DNA of 64,000 nucleotides, from positions 310,001 through 374,000 of the forward strand of contig WTXD01000017.1 of the NCBI GenBank assembly GCA_022496205.1, read 5' to 3'. Below, in pieces: positions 11,695 through 23,553 of the stretch. The position numbers and the translations under genes were made by a program. Source of the DNA: Gloeopeniophorella convolvens (lineage: Eukaryota > Basidiomycota > Agaricomycetes > Russulales). The notes under the pieces are model-generated. The model was not told where the DNA came from. It saw nothing but the letters and a program-made list of their open reading frames with translations, and made no database searches. Positions within the stretch are counted from its first letter, which is position 1. The number at the start of each line of letters is the position of its first letter.

Positions 11695-13974
11695 TCACGC
11701 GGTCAGATCGCACACCCCCGGCCGCAGCGCGCACCACTCGGGTTGCAGCTTGATCGCGTTGACGCCCCGTTGCGCCATGCGATATGCCACGTCGTGCAGA
11801 CGTGTAAGCGCGCTGCTTCCGTTTCCCCCCGCCCCACTCCAGAACACCTCTGCCCCCGCAGCTGCACGCGGCCACACGATTGAGTCGAGGTTCGCCGGCG
11901 ATGATTGTTCGGTCCAAAGAAGGTGCTCGCCTATACATATATTCAGATGTGAGACATGTACTACGGAGTACTCTCACCTCCGAGGACAAGCTCAGTTTGG
12001 TCAGCAGTCAGATTCATAAGGGGATCGAATGTATAAGCCTTCTGCCAGGTCTTGAACGGGTCACACCAGCTATTTCTGTGATGATGTCAGCGGACGTTTT
12101 TTTTTTTTTTCACCCAACAGGTTAGCAAGGTGTGCGGCTTACCCGGATGGATCACCACCAATCCACTCTCCCGCCCCGCAGTCCTACAATGCATGAAAAG
12201 CAGCAATGAGAACCCGCGCAGTCACGCTTTGGCGCCGGTATGCCACGCACCAAGTAGAAGTAATCAGAAGCAGCATGCACGAAGCGGTACCCCTTTTGCG
12301 CTACGGCGGCCGCGTTTTGAGAAGATTGCCAGACCCTTCCATCAAATAGCTCGTTTTAGCCAATCGCACTAACGGGGAAACACACACATGACCACCGTGT
12401 CGTTCTTCAGTGTGACGTTATAGTCCAGGACCATCTCTGTTCAGGGAAGCCAATTGCGGTGAGAACATGTACATGGCAAGGCAAAGGCGAGCGCGTACCT
12501 TCCCACACCACGGGGGTCTTCCCTTCGCCTCGAAGGGCGTCGTGCATCGTATCAGCAAATGCAGTAAGAGCCTGCGCGAGCGACTGCCCGCTCGCGCCCA
12601 ACGCAGCCTGTGTCTCTGCATCTTGGGCGTAACAAGGGGTATTGACTTCGTCACCCCCGGTGCTGAACAGGGTAGAGGGGAACATCTTTGCAACCGCCGT
12701 CACCAGGCCCTTAGTGAAGGTAATAGTAGCTGGTGTGGCGAGACGTAGCTGGCCCGCGGGTGGTTCTGCCCGCCATTGTCATCAGCCGAGAAAGCCGCGG
12801 CGGTAGAAGAGAAGTCGCACCGGCAGCAAAGGAAGACCACGGGGTCGCCTCAGCGCACGCGACATGTTCAGGGTGTGACGCAGAGATCACCGATGTGTGT
12901 CCTGGCATGTCGATTTCCTGATAGAAAGTTCCTTGGCTAAGCGCTCGGGGCCACATTGCCAAGTATAGAACAAGACTCACGACCAACACGTCGATCCCTC
13001 GCTGATAGAGGTGCCATCAGCTCATCACATCCGAGGCGCATGAAAACCTCAATATCTGAACTCACAGCACCCGCATAGGATACAATGGAGCCGATATCAC
13101 TTGGACTATAGACAGAAGAAGACGAATAGGCACCCTTTTGCGAGAGTTCCATAAACCCTGGGACTTGAAGAGGGAAACTTTGGCTGTCCGAGACGTGCCA
13201 ATGCAGCGTGTTCAACTACGCGTTAAATCAGCTATGCTCCGAAGGAGGCACTGCGGACTTGGGCACACCTTGACTAAGCTCATCGCATCAAGTGTTGTTC
13301 AATATCGGCTACAGGGAAACTGCCGACAAAGTTAGCAAAGTTCATGTTCAGCGGTGAACGTGCTCACAAGTTCCGAGAGGTGTCCAACATCAGACCTCGG
13401 AATGGCTGGAGGACCTCAACGTCCACGCCTCGAGTGAGGAACCACAACTACTCACGAATGCAGGGGAATCCTGGACGTTCACGGGCGTATTGAGGGTGTA
13501 AATGGTCCCGTCATCCCAGTACCACATTTGCTGGAAGGTGGTGAGACCGCGCAGAAGGCCCAATGTCGAGTTTGCTGTCAAGGTGGCAGCTTGGCCATTG
13601 GAGGGTATGTTCAGCTCATAAGCCTCGTCTCGCGAAGTCAACGAAGCCTGCGCTTCAGCTGTGATGCTCTTCACGCTTGTGTGGCCCGAAAGAGACACCG
13701 ACAGTGAAGAAAGCGTGCGCGCATCCGCGATGGCAGCAGTGTCTGCGGCGGCCCGCCCGACAACGAGACGTTCGAGTTTGTCGTTCTTCAAGAAGGACTC
13801 CGTACGTGTGACAGCAGATTGCAGATCGCTGGGTGCATTATCCAAGGAGATATGAATGCTGAAGCTTGGCGATAGGCGCAGCGCTGAGGAACCCGTCTGC
13901 AGCGCACGGGGCTGAGGCCACAGAGCCTGGGCGGGCAGCACGAGGAAGATAGTGGCAAGGATGGTCGGGAGCAT
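11695..13974 (-). CDS. Secreted beta-N-acetylhexosaminidase, GH20, with an apparent single-base frameshift
   Basis: Exo-hydrolase of terminal N-acetylglucosamine from chitin oligomers and glycans. Twelve exons: 13974-13456, 13405-13368, 13319-13269, 13215-13066, 13001-12981 (21 nt), 12917-12821, 12765-12499, 12436-12388, 12335-12251, 12183-12143, 12075-11978, 11930-11695. A signal peptide (MLPTILATIFLVLPAQAL) leads into the GH20 N-terminal domain. The barrel carries FRGLMLDTSRNF, LNTLHWHVSDSQSFP, EIDMPGHT and the catalytic Asp-Glu in STGGDEVN, then the C-terminal EHLLWTEQ region. Total exon length is 1652 nt, one short of 551 codons. The loss is in exon 3 near 13293-13301, between the codons for VADIE and TLDAM. 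It is either a real null mutation or a sequence error. Its stop lies 260 bp upstream of the thioredoxin reductase ATG on the same strand. Confidence 0.9.
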
Positions 13975-14009
13975 GATCGCGCACCACAGCCCAAGGACCC
14001 CACGTCACA

Positions 14010-14017
14010 TTTATGCA
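14010..14017 (-). promoter_or_regulatory. TATA-like element of the hexosaminidase gene
   Basis: cataaatg on the minus strand lies about 36 bp upstream of the ATG at 13974. Confidence 0.3.
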
Positions 14018-14019
14018 GT

Positions 14020-17000
14020 TTGAGGTATGACCTGGCATCGTCGAAGACAGTGCTATCGCGGTTCTAACCGCGTGGCGGGGGGCAGAAGCTACCTCAAACG
14101 GTGTCGGGTGACCCGAGCTTCTTCTCGGGTTGGTCGATGATTCGTCGAATGTTGTCAAGTTGTAGGTAATTCGCGTACGCGTGACAGTCATGTCAATACT
14201 TCTGGGACTGGAGATAGCAATGTTTACGGTCACGGAGTTCCCGTGCCGAGAGAGGACCAGTGCCAGTGGTCTCCGGGTCGGGTCGCAAGACGAGTGAAAC
14301 CCTAACCCCGAAATCGGGTCGGGTCTGGTTGGCTTTGACGAGTCCGTCCATTGCCTCATTGCAATCACCGCCACTACCGTCCAGGGCTACTCGGTGGTCT
14401 CGATGCTGGAAGCCCTCAGAAGAAACGAAGCCAGTGCGCCTGCAGCTCGATGTCGAGCTCGGGTAAGTGAACCACCGTGCACCCTGCTGCGCACAACGCC
14501 GGAACTGATGCACATCGCAGATGGCTCGCTTTTGAACGAGTACCCAGCTGGCAGCAGCTCCAGACGGGTCGATTCGCCGCCAAAATTTCCCCTCCCAAGA
14601 TGGATTCAGGGACGCAGCATTAGCTGTACGCTCGGTATCGCACGCTCTCAAAACATGCCCATCTCGGAAGCAATTTGAATGTCTGCGTATAGTCATGATA
14701 CGGGGCTCCGCATGACACGGACGACTGAATGAGACACCACGACTGATTCCACGCTCTCCGGAGGTCAGCATTGGCCAGCTCCTTCCTGCAGGACTAAACC
14801 TGGGTCTTCATCGCACATGCCACTCCAGCACAGGTCAACGGTCCGACCACCCGTGCGAATGCGCACTGCCCAACATTGCCCCGGGCGCACACCGTTGCTG
14901 AGTCTGCCAATCAGAGCTGCTCCCCAGAGCCTGTGCGACTTCTATCCCCGAGGTCTAGACACCATGGTCGGGCCCCTGCCCACCGCTGCCTGCCCTGTGC
15001 CACGTGCGCGTGCCGGTGCACATTAATCACCGCGGCAAACCTACAGCCGGAAACGCTTGTAGCTGATTGCAGACTCACAACTCTGCAGATGTGCTTCTGG
15101 CGTCCTTTGCCTGTGTGGTCTAGAGCGTTCATTGACGGGGCTTTGGTGACCAAGATTGCTTCGGGATTATCAAATATGCCAATCTCCCGCTAGGATCTCA
15201 CTTTGATCCGGGTACTTGGTCAAGCCGCAAGTGTGTCTAGAGCCTCGGGGAGTTTGCTACTCGTTCTGCTGCCTAGGCCTTGGCATTTGCGCACTGTTCT
15301 GAACTGCCCCAGTTCCCCACCCAATGACATTTGGTCTTGTAGAGGCCGGCCTAGATTACTTCCCGCTTTCGTGGGCGTTCCGGCCGACGTGTGGTCTCAC
15401 GACCGGGCGGTGGAAGCGCCAGGGTCGTACCAGCTGCGGTGCCAGCGATATCCAATCGAATCACTCAAGCTAGCCCTTCTAGAGTCACTTGTCGCGCCGC
15501 ATTTGAACTAACGAACATCATTCTGACGTCCTGTGAATTGTGAGTTCCCGCCGGTTCACTGTATTTCGCGTAACTTATGATGTGTTCCTTATCGGTGTCT
15601 GGACTCCTCGTCACTCCGAGCTGTTAGTGCAATATCGATCCCCCCCCCTCCCCGGGCTCTCCAAGCGGATAGCCCAATGGCGTGCTGTTGTAGCCTTTTG
15701 TCTAGACCCTTCGTAATAACTAGTGCTCGGCGTCGTTCTTTCGATTCTAATAGGCTGTGCTCCGCAAAGATCCCTTGCTGTCTAGATGTGCCACAGCCCG
15801 GAAGCACATCTTGCAAACGGCCCATAACAACTGCCATTGGACATAGGCATTATTCGGCATTTTCTCACGCTGTCATGTCAATGGCTGCCCCGGCTTACTC
15901 CTCAGACTGGTTAATCGTCGCGACCATGTCTGTTCTGCGAAGGCGCGCTTCCCCTGACCGTCAATTTCGTAAGGCTAACTCGCTGCGAAAGGCAACAATC
16001 ACAAAGTCTAGGTCGGTCTCAAAGAGTTATAGGTTCGTGCGCGACATGATTTCGGATCCATAAACCCCGACCTGCTGAGGCTTTATTTACAGAAGGCATA
16101 TTGTCCGCCATGCTGTTACCGCGCTTCTTCGGCCTAGGCCTGGCGGTATTGTCCTATGGAGTACGTGAAACCGCTGTCCGTACGCATGTTCCCCTTGTCG
16201 CTTGTTCCGAGAATTAATCGGGTCTCGTGTGCTTCAGGCGCTGTCATGGACCTGTGTCGTGCACGGCAAGGTCTATTTGTTCTTTCCCATGGGGCCTAGG
16301 CGATTGATAAGGTCGACGGGGCGGGGCACCCTGGTTGGCCCAACGTGCATATGGTTCTGGGTTGCGGCGCGCTACTACTACCCTTCGACAACCATTATCT
16401 CACCTTTCCTGGACTTATGAGGATGGATCTCCCATTCCCATCGCACTCGCCAAAGGGATTATCTGATGTTGCCTGCATTGCAAATGCAATATTGGAAGCC
16501 GTGAACGACACTCACGTCATCAAGACCGTCGCCAATCAGCGAAGATGTCGCTGGGATCAATGGTGGGCAGGTCGACCGGGACTACTTGCCAATTTCCACT
16601 TTCATCTCTGTCTCCTTCCTTATCCGGATTCGTTCTAGGCTCTATGCAGAGGAACCTACAGTTACAGTTCTAGGCCGAACGCTCCCAGTGACCGCAACCT
16701 CTTCGGCGTCGTCCTCCCGCGCCTATCGCTCATCACCAATTCTATTCTCCCAGAACTTTGAAAGCGCCGGTGATTCAACACGTGATAATAAACGTCTCGA
16801 CTAACACGTTTCCGACCGACTGTATTTTCCAGACAGAACGTCGTACTTTGGTCTACAGTATCCTATTCTGTATACCAAGAACGTCCAAATCGGGCCCCGC
16901 CGGAGCTCGGAACATCTATTATCCCGTCCTCTGACATCCTCTCAGAAACAGACGATGGGCACGTTGCCCGGGCTACGTGGCGACCGCGAGTCATAACATA

Positions 17001-18955
17001 ATAGTGTCAGCATCCTAGGACCCCCTAAATGGTTGCCGCTGTTAAGACCCAAGAGAGTGGTATCGCTCCATAGGCCCCCAGCCCCGCCTCGAGTGGAGCG
17101 TGCCCAGGACGACCAAATATGATGACCATAGCTCCTGCTTACCGCCAGACCATCGCTCGTACCAACGCCTTGCAGCCCGCAGGGGCACGTTCTCTTAAGC
17201 CCTCGCGCTGGCGAGTGGCAGTTCATATCCGCTCACTCCAACTTCCTGCACACCCTTTGCACCTTATCAGTCCTGTCCGGTGACGGCCTCAGTTCTTTGT
17301 ACGATTTGACACACAGTTACTTGGCAAATCCCAACATTGTTGGTAAGACCCTACGAATAAAATCAAACCCTGTAAAACATGCCGTGTAGACGCCCTTTGC
17401 GAAACCTTGAGACCCAGGCATATATATTTAGCCCAGGAAAGCGGACGTGGCTGTTCCTTCCTTGAAAAGAGGTAGAGATGAAGCTCACACGAAGCATGTG
17501 AGCGCTTCAAGTCCCGCCATCATGCATCAGCCTCGGCGTTCGGTCCGGCTTACATATGCGGAGCGGCCGGGATTCTCGGGTTTGAGGAATACCGTCCGGC
17601 TGGGCGCATTGGTTCAACCTGGCACGGAGGCTTTCCCGACACGTTGGGTGTGGGGCGATTGGTCCTCAACCCCCGGGCTAGTCGGTGCACCGCGGCGGTG
17701 GGCCTAGAATAAGAATAGTACGCCAGCTTGGTGCATCATAAGCTTTCGACGCCGCCCCACTCAGGATAGAGGCCGGCCGCGTACGATTACAGTGTGGAGG
17801 TTGGAAAATGACGGAGGGAGATCTTCATTGGTACTTGCTTCTTCTTTGTCAGTAGTCAGGGATGCGTGGCGCATGGCGCGCGACGAGCCCTATATCCTCC
17901 ATAGTCAGCAGCAAATATTGGAGCAGCTTTCAGTGCTTGATGCTGAGCGCGGCGCGGGGTGCACCAGAACTCAGTTGGGATTGCAATGTCAACCAGAATC
18001 CACTGTCTACATTCGCTGCTCCGGGATCGGAGTGCCAAGAATTCCACTGGCCTTGACTGTACACGGAAGGGCTGCCACAATCCTAGAAAAGGAGGTGGCT
18101 TAAAATACAGCTTTCCTGACTGAGGAAGGCTATATCAAGGACCTAAAGCTATGACGCGCTACTATGCTTAGCTCCCTGCACTTCCGGATCCCTGACAACA
18201 ACGCTGTGACCGGTTGGCAATTTGGCCGGCGTCCCGTAGTCAGTTGCCCAGGATGCTCCACTTGCTGCCTCGGCAGTGTACATGTATTGGTACTCACGTC
18301 AACGCTCCGACCCTCCAACGTTTGCTCTTTTTGCTAGTGTTGATCAGATAAGGGAAATTTTACATCGTCTGCGAAAACCATTGGCGGAAACCAAGAGTAC
18401 CATTGTCCCCTTGAGAATTGAAACACCTGTGCTTGTCGCTCCCTGTGACCGCCACCCCGTCAAACGCGCTCTCAAATCCGCCACTTACAAAGCGGGGGGC
18501 CATCTGATCGCAGTAACCCAACTGCCTGAGGTCGGAGCAGATCAACGAAGCAGATGACTGGCCTAAGTTGCTGTTCCTGGTCTGGAATCTCGGATACAAG
18601 CGGTGGTGAAACCTTATTCGCTGCTCGTGAACGGAGGTTCTGGGCCCCAGCCCCAACGCAAATCGCGATCCAGCACGTGCACTATCCAATTGACTCCAAG
18701 ATTGCACAGCCACACGTACTACATGCCTTAGATTCGGATCTGACATGCCAATTACTTGCGCAGTCTACGATTCAATGCGGCGGCCCTCTCTTGGTCACCC
18801 TCCCCTCTGCACACATACAAATGTCAAGGTGCAAGGATCCCTTGCTTTACCACTGCCTCTCTCCCCTCCCCCGGAATCTTCCCCCCCTCTGTCATCTGCC
18901 CGACCCACCAAATACCCACCCTACCCCACAAACTCTCATCTCCGTAATCAGTTAC
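14020..18955. other. Long gene-poor region with protein-like debris
   Basis: No complete gene is visible over 4.9 kb. The minus strand between about 18750 and 17900 has stretches that read like exons. Near 18280 there is a segment with ASWATDYGTPAKLPTGHSVV, and near 18000 one with SQGQWNSWHSDPGAANVDSG. They are broken by stops and I could not join them into a model or name a family. The rest (14.1-17.8 kb) shows many stops in every frame and no recognised repeat. This may be old decayed sequence. Confidence 0.35.
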
Positions 18956-18959
18956 CAAT

Positions 18960-19458
18960 ATGGACTCGGCGGACAAAGCACTCAGTGCATCCCTGGCCGA
19001 CCATACATCCCACTCTCCGGCAACCATCAAGTGGACCCTTGCAGGTGCTGTCGGTGAGTCTACACTTGACGAGGATCAGACACGCGCTGACTAGATCTAT
19101 GTCTCTGACTTCAGTGCTTTTCATATTCGTCATGGGCGCATTTCTGCTTGTTGCATTCCGTGGCAAAGTCAGGAAGACACCGTCAATCGAGGACGGACAT
19201 GGACTTCTGGGGTCACGTCCGCTCAGAGTCCGCCTCCTCACGACGAAGCTTTCTCCCCCCGTTTGTAGCGTTGTCAGAGGCCGCAACCACCAGAGCCCAG
19301 GTGGCACCCTAAGGAATACGGCCGTTCCCCCACCGCCGTATTCAGCGGCGCGCCTCGCTGGAGGGGACTCAGTCAGTGATAGGACCCCGGATCTCCCAAG
19401 CATGTTGCCCACGTACTCCTCGAGTGCGGCCCCGGGGGCAGTGCGATCTCAACTTTGA
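18960..19458 (+). CDS. Small single-pass membrane protein with a PPPY motif (Smp4), unknown function
   Basis: Two exons, 18960-19053 and 19115-19458, add up to 438 nt, a 145-residue protein. There is no signal peptide. A short polar N-terminus is followed by a hydrophobic segment (VLFIFVMGAFLLVAF) that begins exactly at the phase-1 intron, then GKVRK and a long tail. The tail contains VPPPPYSAA, a PPxY-type motif of the kind bound by WW domains of Rsp5/Nedd4 ubiquitin ligases. The phase-1 intron directly before the membrane segment matches the genes at 1907, 5511 and 7434, so it may be a distant relative, but there is little residue identity. The function is unknown. Single intron, conventional splice sites. 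Confidence 0.55.
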
Positions 19459-19864
19459 GTTCGCCCCCGAGTGATTGGCGACAGTCAAACCCATCGCAGA
19501 TCGGTCGGAAATTCCGGTCGCCGTTCCCATCCGATCGTCTCTTCACTTCGTTACAAATGTCTGTCTCTTTCTCGATTCGGATACCCAGGATGCTTCGGTC
19601 AGAATCTGTGCTCACTGGCACCATAGTATCATTACTAAACCCGGGGATGGCTCAAAAATCGTTATATAATACTCTGCAGTTTATAATTGGCTTTGGATAC
19701 CGATAGTTGTTGGGTAGGGCTCTGGATCCTCTACCAGCGTGATATCTTTTCCTACCGACGACGCACAGCCTTATGTGAACAGGGGTGGTGTGAGCCGGCA
19801 GCTTGGGGGCTCTTGGGGGTCGCTCGGTACTCGGGACGGGTGCCAGTGAGGAGTGGGTCTTAGA

Positions 19865-19877
19865 TAGGGTTAGGGTT
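19865..19877 (+). promoter_or_regulatory. Telomere-like double repeat (telobox-like)
   Basis: tagggttagggtt, two units of TTAGGG type, about 130 bp upstream of the AAA ATPase ATG. Two units are too few for a chromosome-end relic. Such elements occur in some eukaryotic promoters. Confidence 0.35.
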
Positions 19878-20003
19878 AATCCCGGCTCGCTCACGTTCTG
19901 CAACGCGCCGCCGGCCGCCTTCGCTTTCCTTCTTAGCTGCGGAGCGTCAACTCGCTTTATTTGCAGCCAGTCGTTCGGGCACTACTGCTGGCCTTTCATT
20001 AGC

Positions 20004-21520
20004 ATGGGCATCTCGCCTACCACGAGGAAGGTCGTACTTGACGGTGAGTATCATCCTCTTTTTCGTTGGGGTGACTCACTGAGCTCCATTCCTCTTCCAC
20101 AGTGGCGATATTCTTGGCCTCTCAGGTACGTGTCACTTCTCAGTCATGCTGAGGTCCAGTCCTTGAGCCGTCGTGTAGGCTGCCGCATGGTATACCGTCC
20201 ATGTATGTCTCAACTTCCCACTCGCCGATTCCTTTATCCTGATACGGCCAAGTGGCTCCTCAACTCATATGGCCCCGAGGGGACGAAGGAGATCGAGGCA
20301 AAACCTAAGGAGGCCCTGAAGAAGCTCGGCCACGACAAACTGAAGCTTAACGAATACGAGAGTACGTCCAGCGTGGTAACCCCATGCACTCAAGACTTAT
20401 ACATGTTGTGCAGAACGCATTGCATCAGAAGTCATTCACCCCGATGATATAGATGTTCGCTTCTCAGGTGAGCTCATGTGGCAACATCAGCTAGTTGCGT
20501 TTACATATGTGCCTGTCCGACAGACATCGGAGGGCTGGAAGACATCATCTCGTCATTGAGGGAGTCTGTGATATTTCCTCTCCTGTACCCCGAGATCTTT
20601 AGGTCGTCTTCCCTCATCGGCGCACCCAAGGGTGTGCTTCTCTATGGCCCGCCAGGTTGTGGCAAGACTATGCTCGCCAAGGCACTCGCCAAGGAGTCCG
20701 GGGCAACCTTCATCAACATCGCCGCGTCAGTGCTGACCAACAAGTGGTTTGGCGAATCGAACAAGCTTGTCGCTGGACTGTTCAGTCTCGCTCGGAAAAC
20801 ACAACCAAGCATTATCTTCATAGATGAAATTGACTCGTTCTTGCGTGAGAGGAGTAAAGGGGACCATGAGGTTACAGCGATGATGAAGGCGGAATTCATG
20901 ACGTGCGTGTCCTGACTACTCCACCTTCGCGAGTGACTCAAAATATCGCTTCACCCCAGTCTGTGGGATGGCCTTCTTTCAGGCGCAGACCGAATCCTTA
21001 TCTTGGGTGCCACGAACAGAATTGGAGATATTGACACGGCTTTCCTCAGGCGTATGCCAAAACGATTCCCACTTTCATTACCAGACGCTGCGCAAAGGGA
21101 GAAGATTCTTACTTTGGTTTGTGACTGAAACCCATCACCTCGACCTTTGACGCTGATTCACCACGCGGTTCAGATGCTCAAAGACACGCTGCTTACACCC
21201 AATTTCCCTATCCGTGAATTGGCCACGGCTGCCGAGGGGAAATCAGGTTCTGATCTGAAGGAGATTTGTCGGAACGCTGCCATGCTACCTGTCCGGGAGT
21301 TCGTGCGCAAGGCTGACGGAGATCCTGAGCTTCTGGCTCGCAGCCAAGAAAGTGTATGTGCATGTTTCTGTCCCTTGATTCGCTAATGGACCCACAACGC
21401 CAATAGGGATTCGACCTCCGCCCTCTTACCATCGAGGACTTCTTGGATGATAGCGTCCGCCCGCCCATTACAGTCGAGCCGGTTCCCGTTGATTCGCTAG
21501 AAGGTGAACCTGTTGATTGA
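20004..21520 (+). CDS. MSP1: Msp1/ATAD1-type AAA ATPase, mitochondrial outer membrane
   Basis: Membrane-anchored AAA ATPase that extracts mislocalised tail-anchored proteins (known for the Msp1/ATAD1 family). Nine exons: 20004-20043, 20103-20125, 20179-20202, 20253-20361, 20414-20467, 20524-20902, 20960-21116, 21174-21353, 21407-21520. They sum to 1080 nt, giving 359 residues. Exons 1-3 are tiny and encode the N-terminal membrane segment ([16 protein letters not shown]). The linker ends in [12 protein letters not shown], the typical entry to the AAA domain. Walker A is GPPGCGKT, Walker B is [10 protein letters not shown], the sensor-1 region is GATNR, and FLRRMPKRF follows. The length fits the family. 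The three micro-sized 5' exons explain why the gene start is easy to miss. All splice sites are GT-AG. Confidence 0.93.
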
Positions 21521-23553
21521 TTTCCATCTAGACCGCATTGTATGGTACAATACTCCTCACGCGTAATATGTATTATTGCCCTTTCTCACCCGGCGGAATC
21601 CATCAGTTCTACCACGTCCGTTCTCTCGACTCGCCATCTTTCCTGCCAATGTCCGGGCACAAGTCCACGTCAGTCACGCTGATGTCTGTCTCTCGGTCCT
21701 TCTTCGGTAGTTGGTTCTCAATACGCTGTCGCCACGAACCGTCGTAACTATCAGACTTTTACTACATGGTTTGGACAGCCCCGCGCCCGCCACGCTGCGT
21801 TCTTCGATCAGGAAAGTGGGAGGTTTCACGCCGTCTTCTCGCTTCCTGGCGCAAGGGCTCTGATCTTATGTTCGTCAAGATCCGTGTGTTGGTTGAAGAG
21901 TGTCATCAGCTACTCATGTAAAAGGTGTCAGTCATGATTTAGTGCGCAATGCGGTGAGTTTCCAGGCGTATGAATCGAAGCTTTTCTTTGATCATGGCAC
22001 CACGCTTTTCGCGGCCCGCCGAAGCCTGTGCGCCTCCCTGACTGACCCTGCTCATTTAAGTTAGCTGTTTGCGCCTGAAAATTTCTGACGCGGTAGTTGT
22101 GTGTGCGCTGCGGCCGCCGTTGACAAATTCCCTCCCAAACAAGAGAGGTGCCCACAACAAGTCCGAACCCGATATGGTGCGGCGACTACTTACTCTTGTT
22201 TCTCACATCTCTCATCCTGATGAGCGTTAATGGGGGCCTCCAATGAAGGCTCTAACGAAGCGTGGGCGAGGTTCGCCCGACCAGGGGTAACGCTATGCCA
22301 AGTACCGTGCGAGCAGGTACGCTCCACGATATGATGGACGACAGGCAAGTACCACACTTCGGAGTCTGCCTAGTGAGTTCCTGCAGGAATCCACTTCTGC
22401 CTTTTTCTGATCGCCACTGCAACGCAGGTCCCAATGAGGCTTGCTTCAGTCATACACCGGCGTTTGCACTTTGATTAATGCCGGTCTCGGTCGCATGTGA
22501 GGCCTCTCTGGACGTCGCACGTCCCCATGACGCAGCGAGGCTTGACGCCACGGACGTAAACTTCGACGCCATCACACCGCGGAGCTGATTATGTTCCCCT
22601 CCATGCAGTTGCGCGCCCGGTAAAACTTCGGCATGCTTCGAATTCTCTCCAGAGCAAACCACAGTCGGAACCTGTAGAGTACTGAGTACACCACCACGAT
22701 CATAGGATTGAGAATGATGTTGAAGCTGTGCGAGTGCGGTTGGAAGAATCTCGGCTGCATCAATCTACCGCTCAGAGCGGGACACCTGCTCGGAATCCAC
22801 AAGGCCTCTCAGCTATCGGGAGGACCGAGGCCAGTTGCGCGGTGCTCTCGCGCTGAGACTGTCCCGTCAGTGCGTTCGAGAAGTCAGCCATTGGATCCTC
22901 CAGAGCCCCTGGCTGTACTGGATTGCGGGCGAATCATCCCTGAAAGACCGGCTTCGCACGACTGCAGACGAATCCCACGCATTCGCGGGAGTCCGATGGG
23001 TCGAGTAAGGTTGAGCGTTGCTGGGTCATTGACCACTTCCGACCTGCGATCTTGCCAATGGCCCCACCTCTGCCGCAGAGCTTCATACAGTACGCTCAGA
23101 TTCAAGGGGTGACTATGCAGTATCAATTGAGTTGCTATACTGAGATGCTTAGGACCTAAGAAAGCTGCGGTCATTCGAAAATGGAAGACTGGGTATTTCC
23201 GATGCTAGTTGTACGCTGCGGAGGCCCGGACGAATAGAAGAGATGAGAGCGCCTTAGCCGTCGCGACCACAACGGAGGCGGGTGCCGTGCTGAATCCACC
23301 GGGGACCTATAGAGCAATCCAATGACCTCAGGATGCGCGCGTGTCTGAGCCTCTTCGGCCTGGCCGCTCCTCGTAGAAACCCCCACATAGCGTGACGATA
23401 TCTGACCTTCGAATTTAGTGCGGACTGCTGCTTTACAAAGAGTGGGAACCTCCACAATGCATAAGTTTTCGAATTCAAAGACGACACTGGAAGACTCCGA
23501 GCGATCATACATGGACGCACTTGGGGCACGAAACTGTAATACTCATACCCCGA
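21521..23553. other. Intergenic, nothing supported
   Basis: No gene model. A protein-like stretch on the minus strand around 23170-22890 (contains DPATLNLTRPIGLP) has no start, splice or family support. The right end is the 3' flank of Est1. Confidence 0.35.

Noticed and set aside
12094..12108. Homopolymer T run
   Set aside because: It lies in an intron of the hexosaminidase gene (12076-12142) and needs no other explanation.
14190..14770. Minus-strand frame of about 190 codons upstream of the hexosaminidase
   Set aside because: No signal, domain or splice context, and it overlaps open frames on the other strand.
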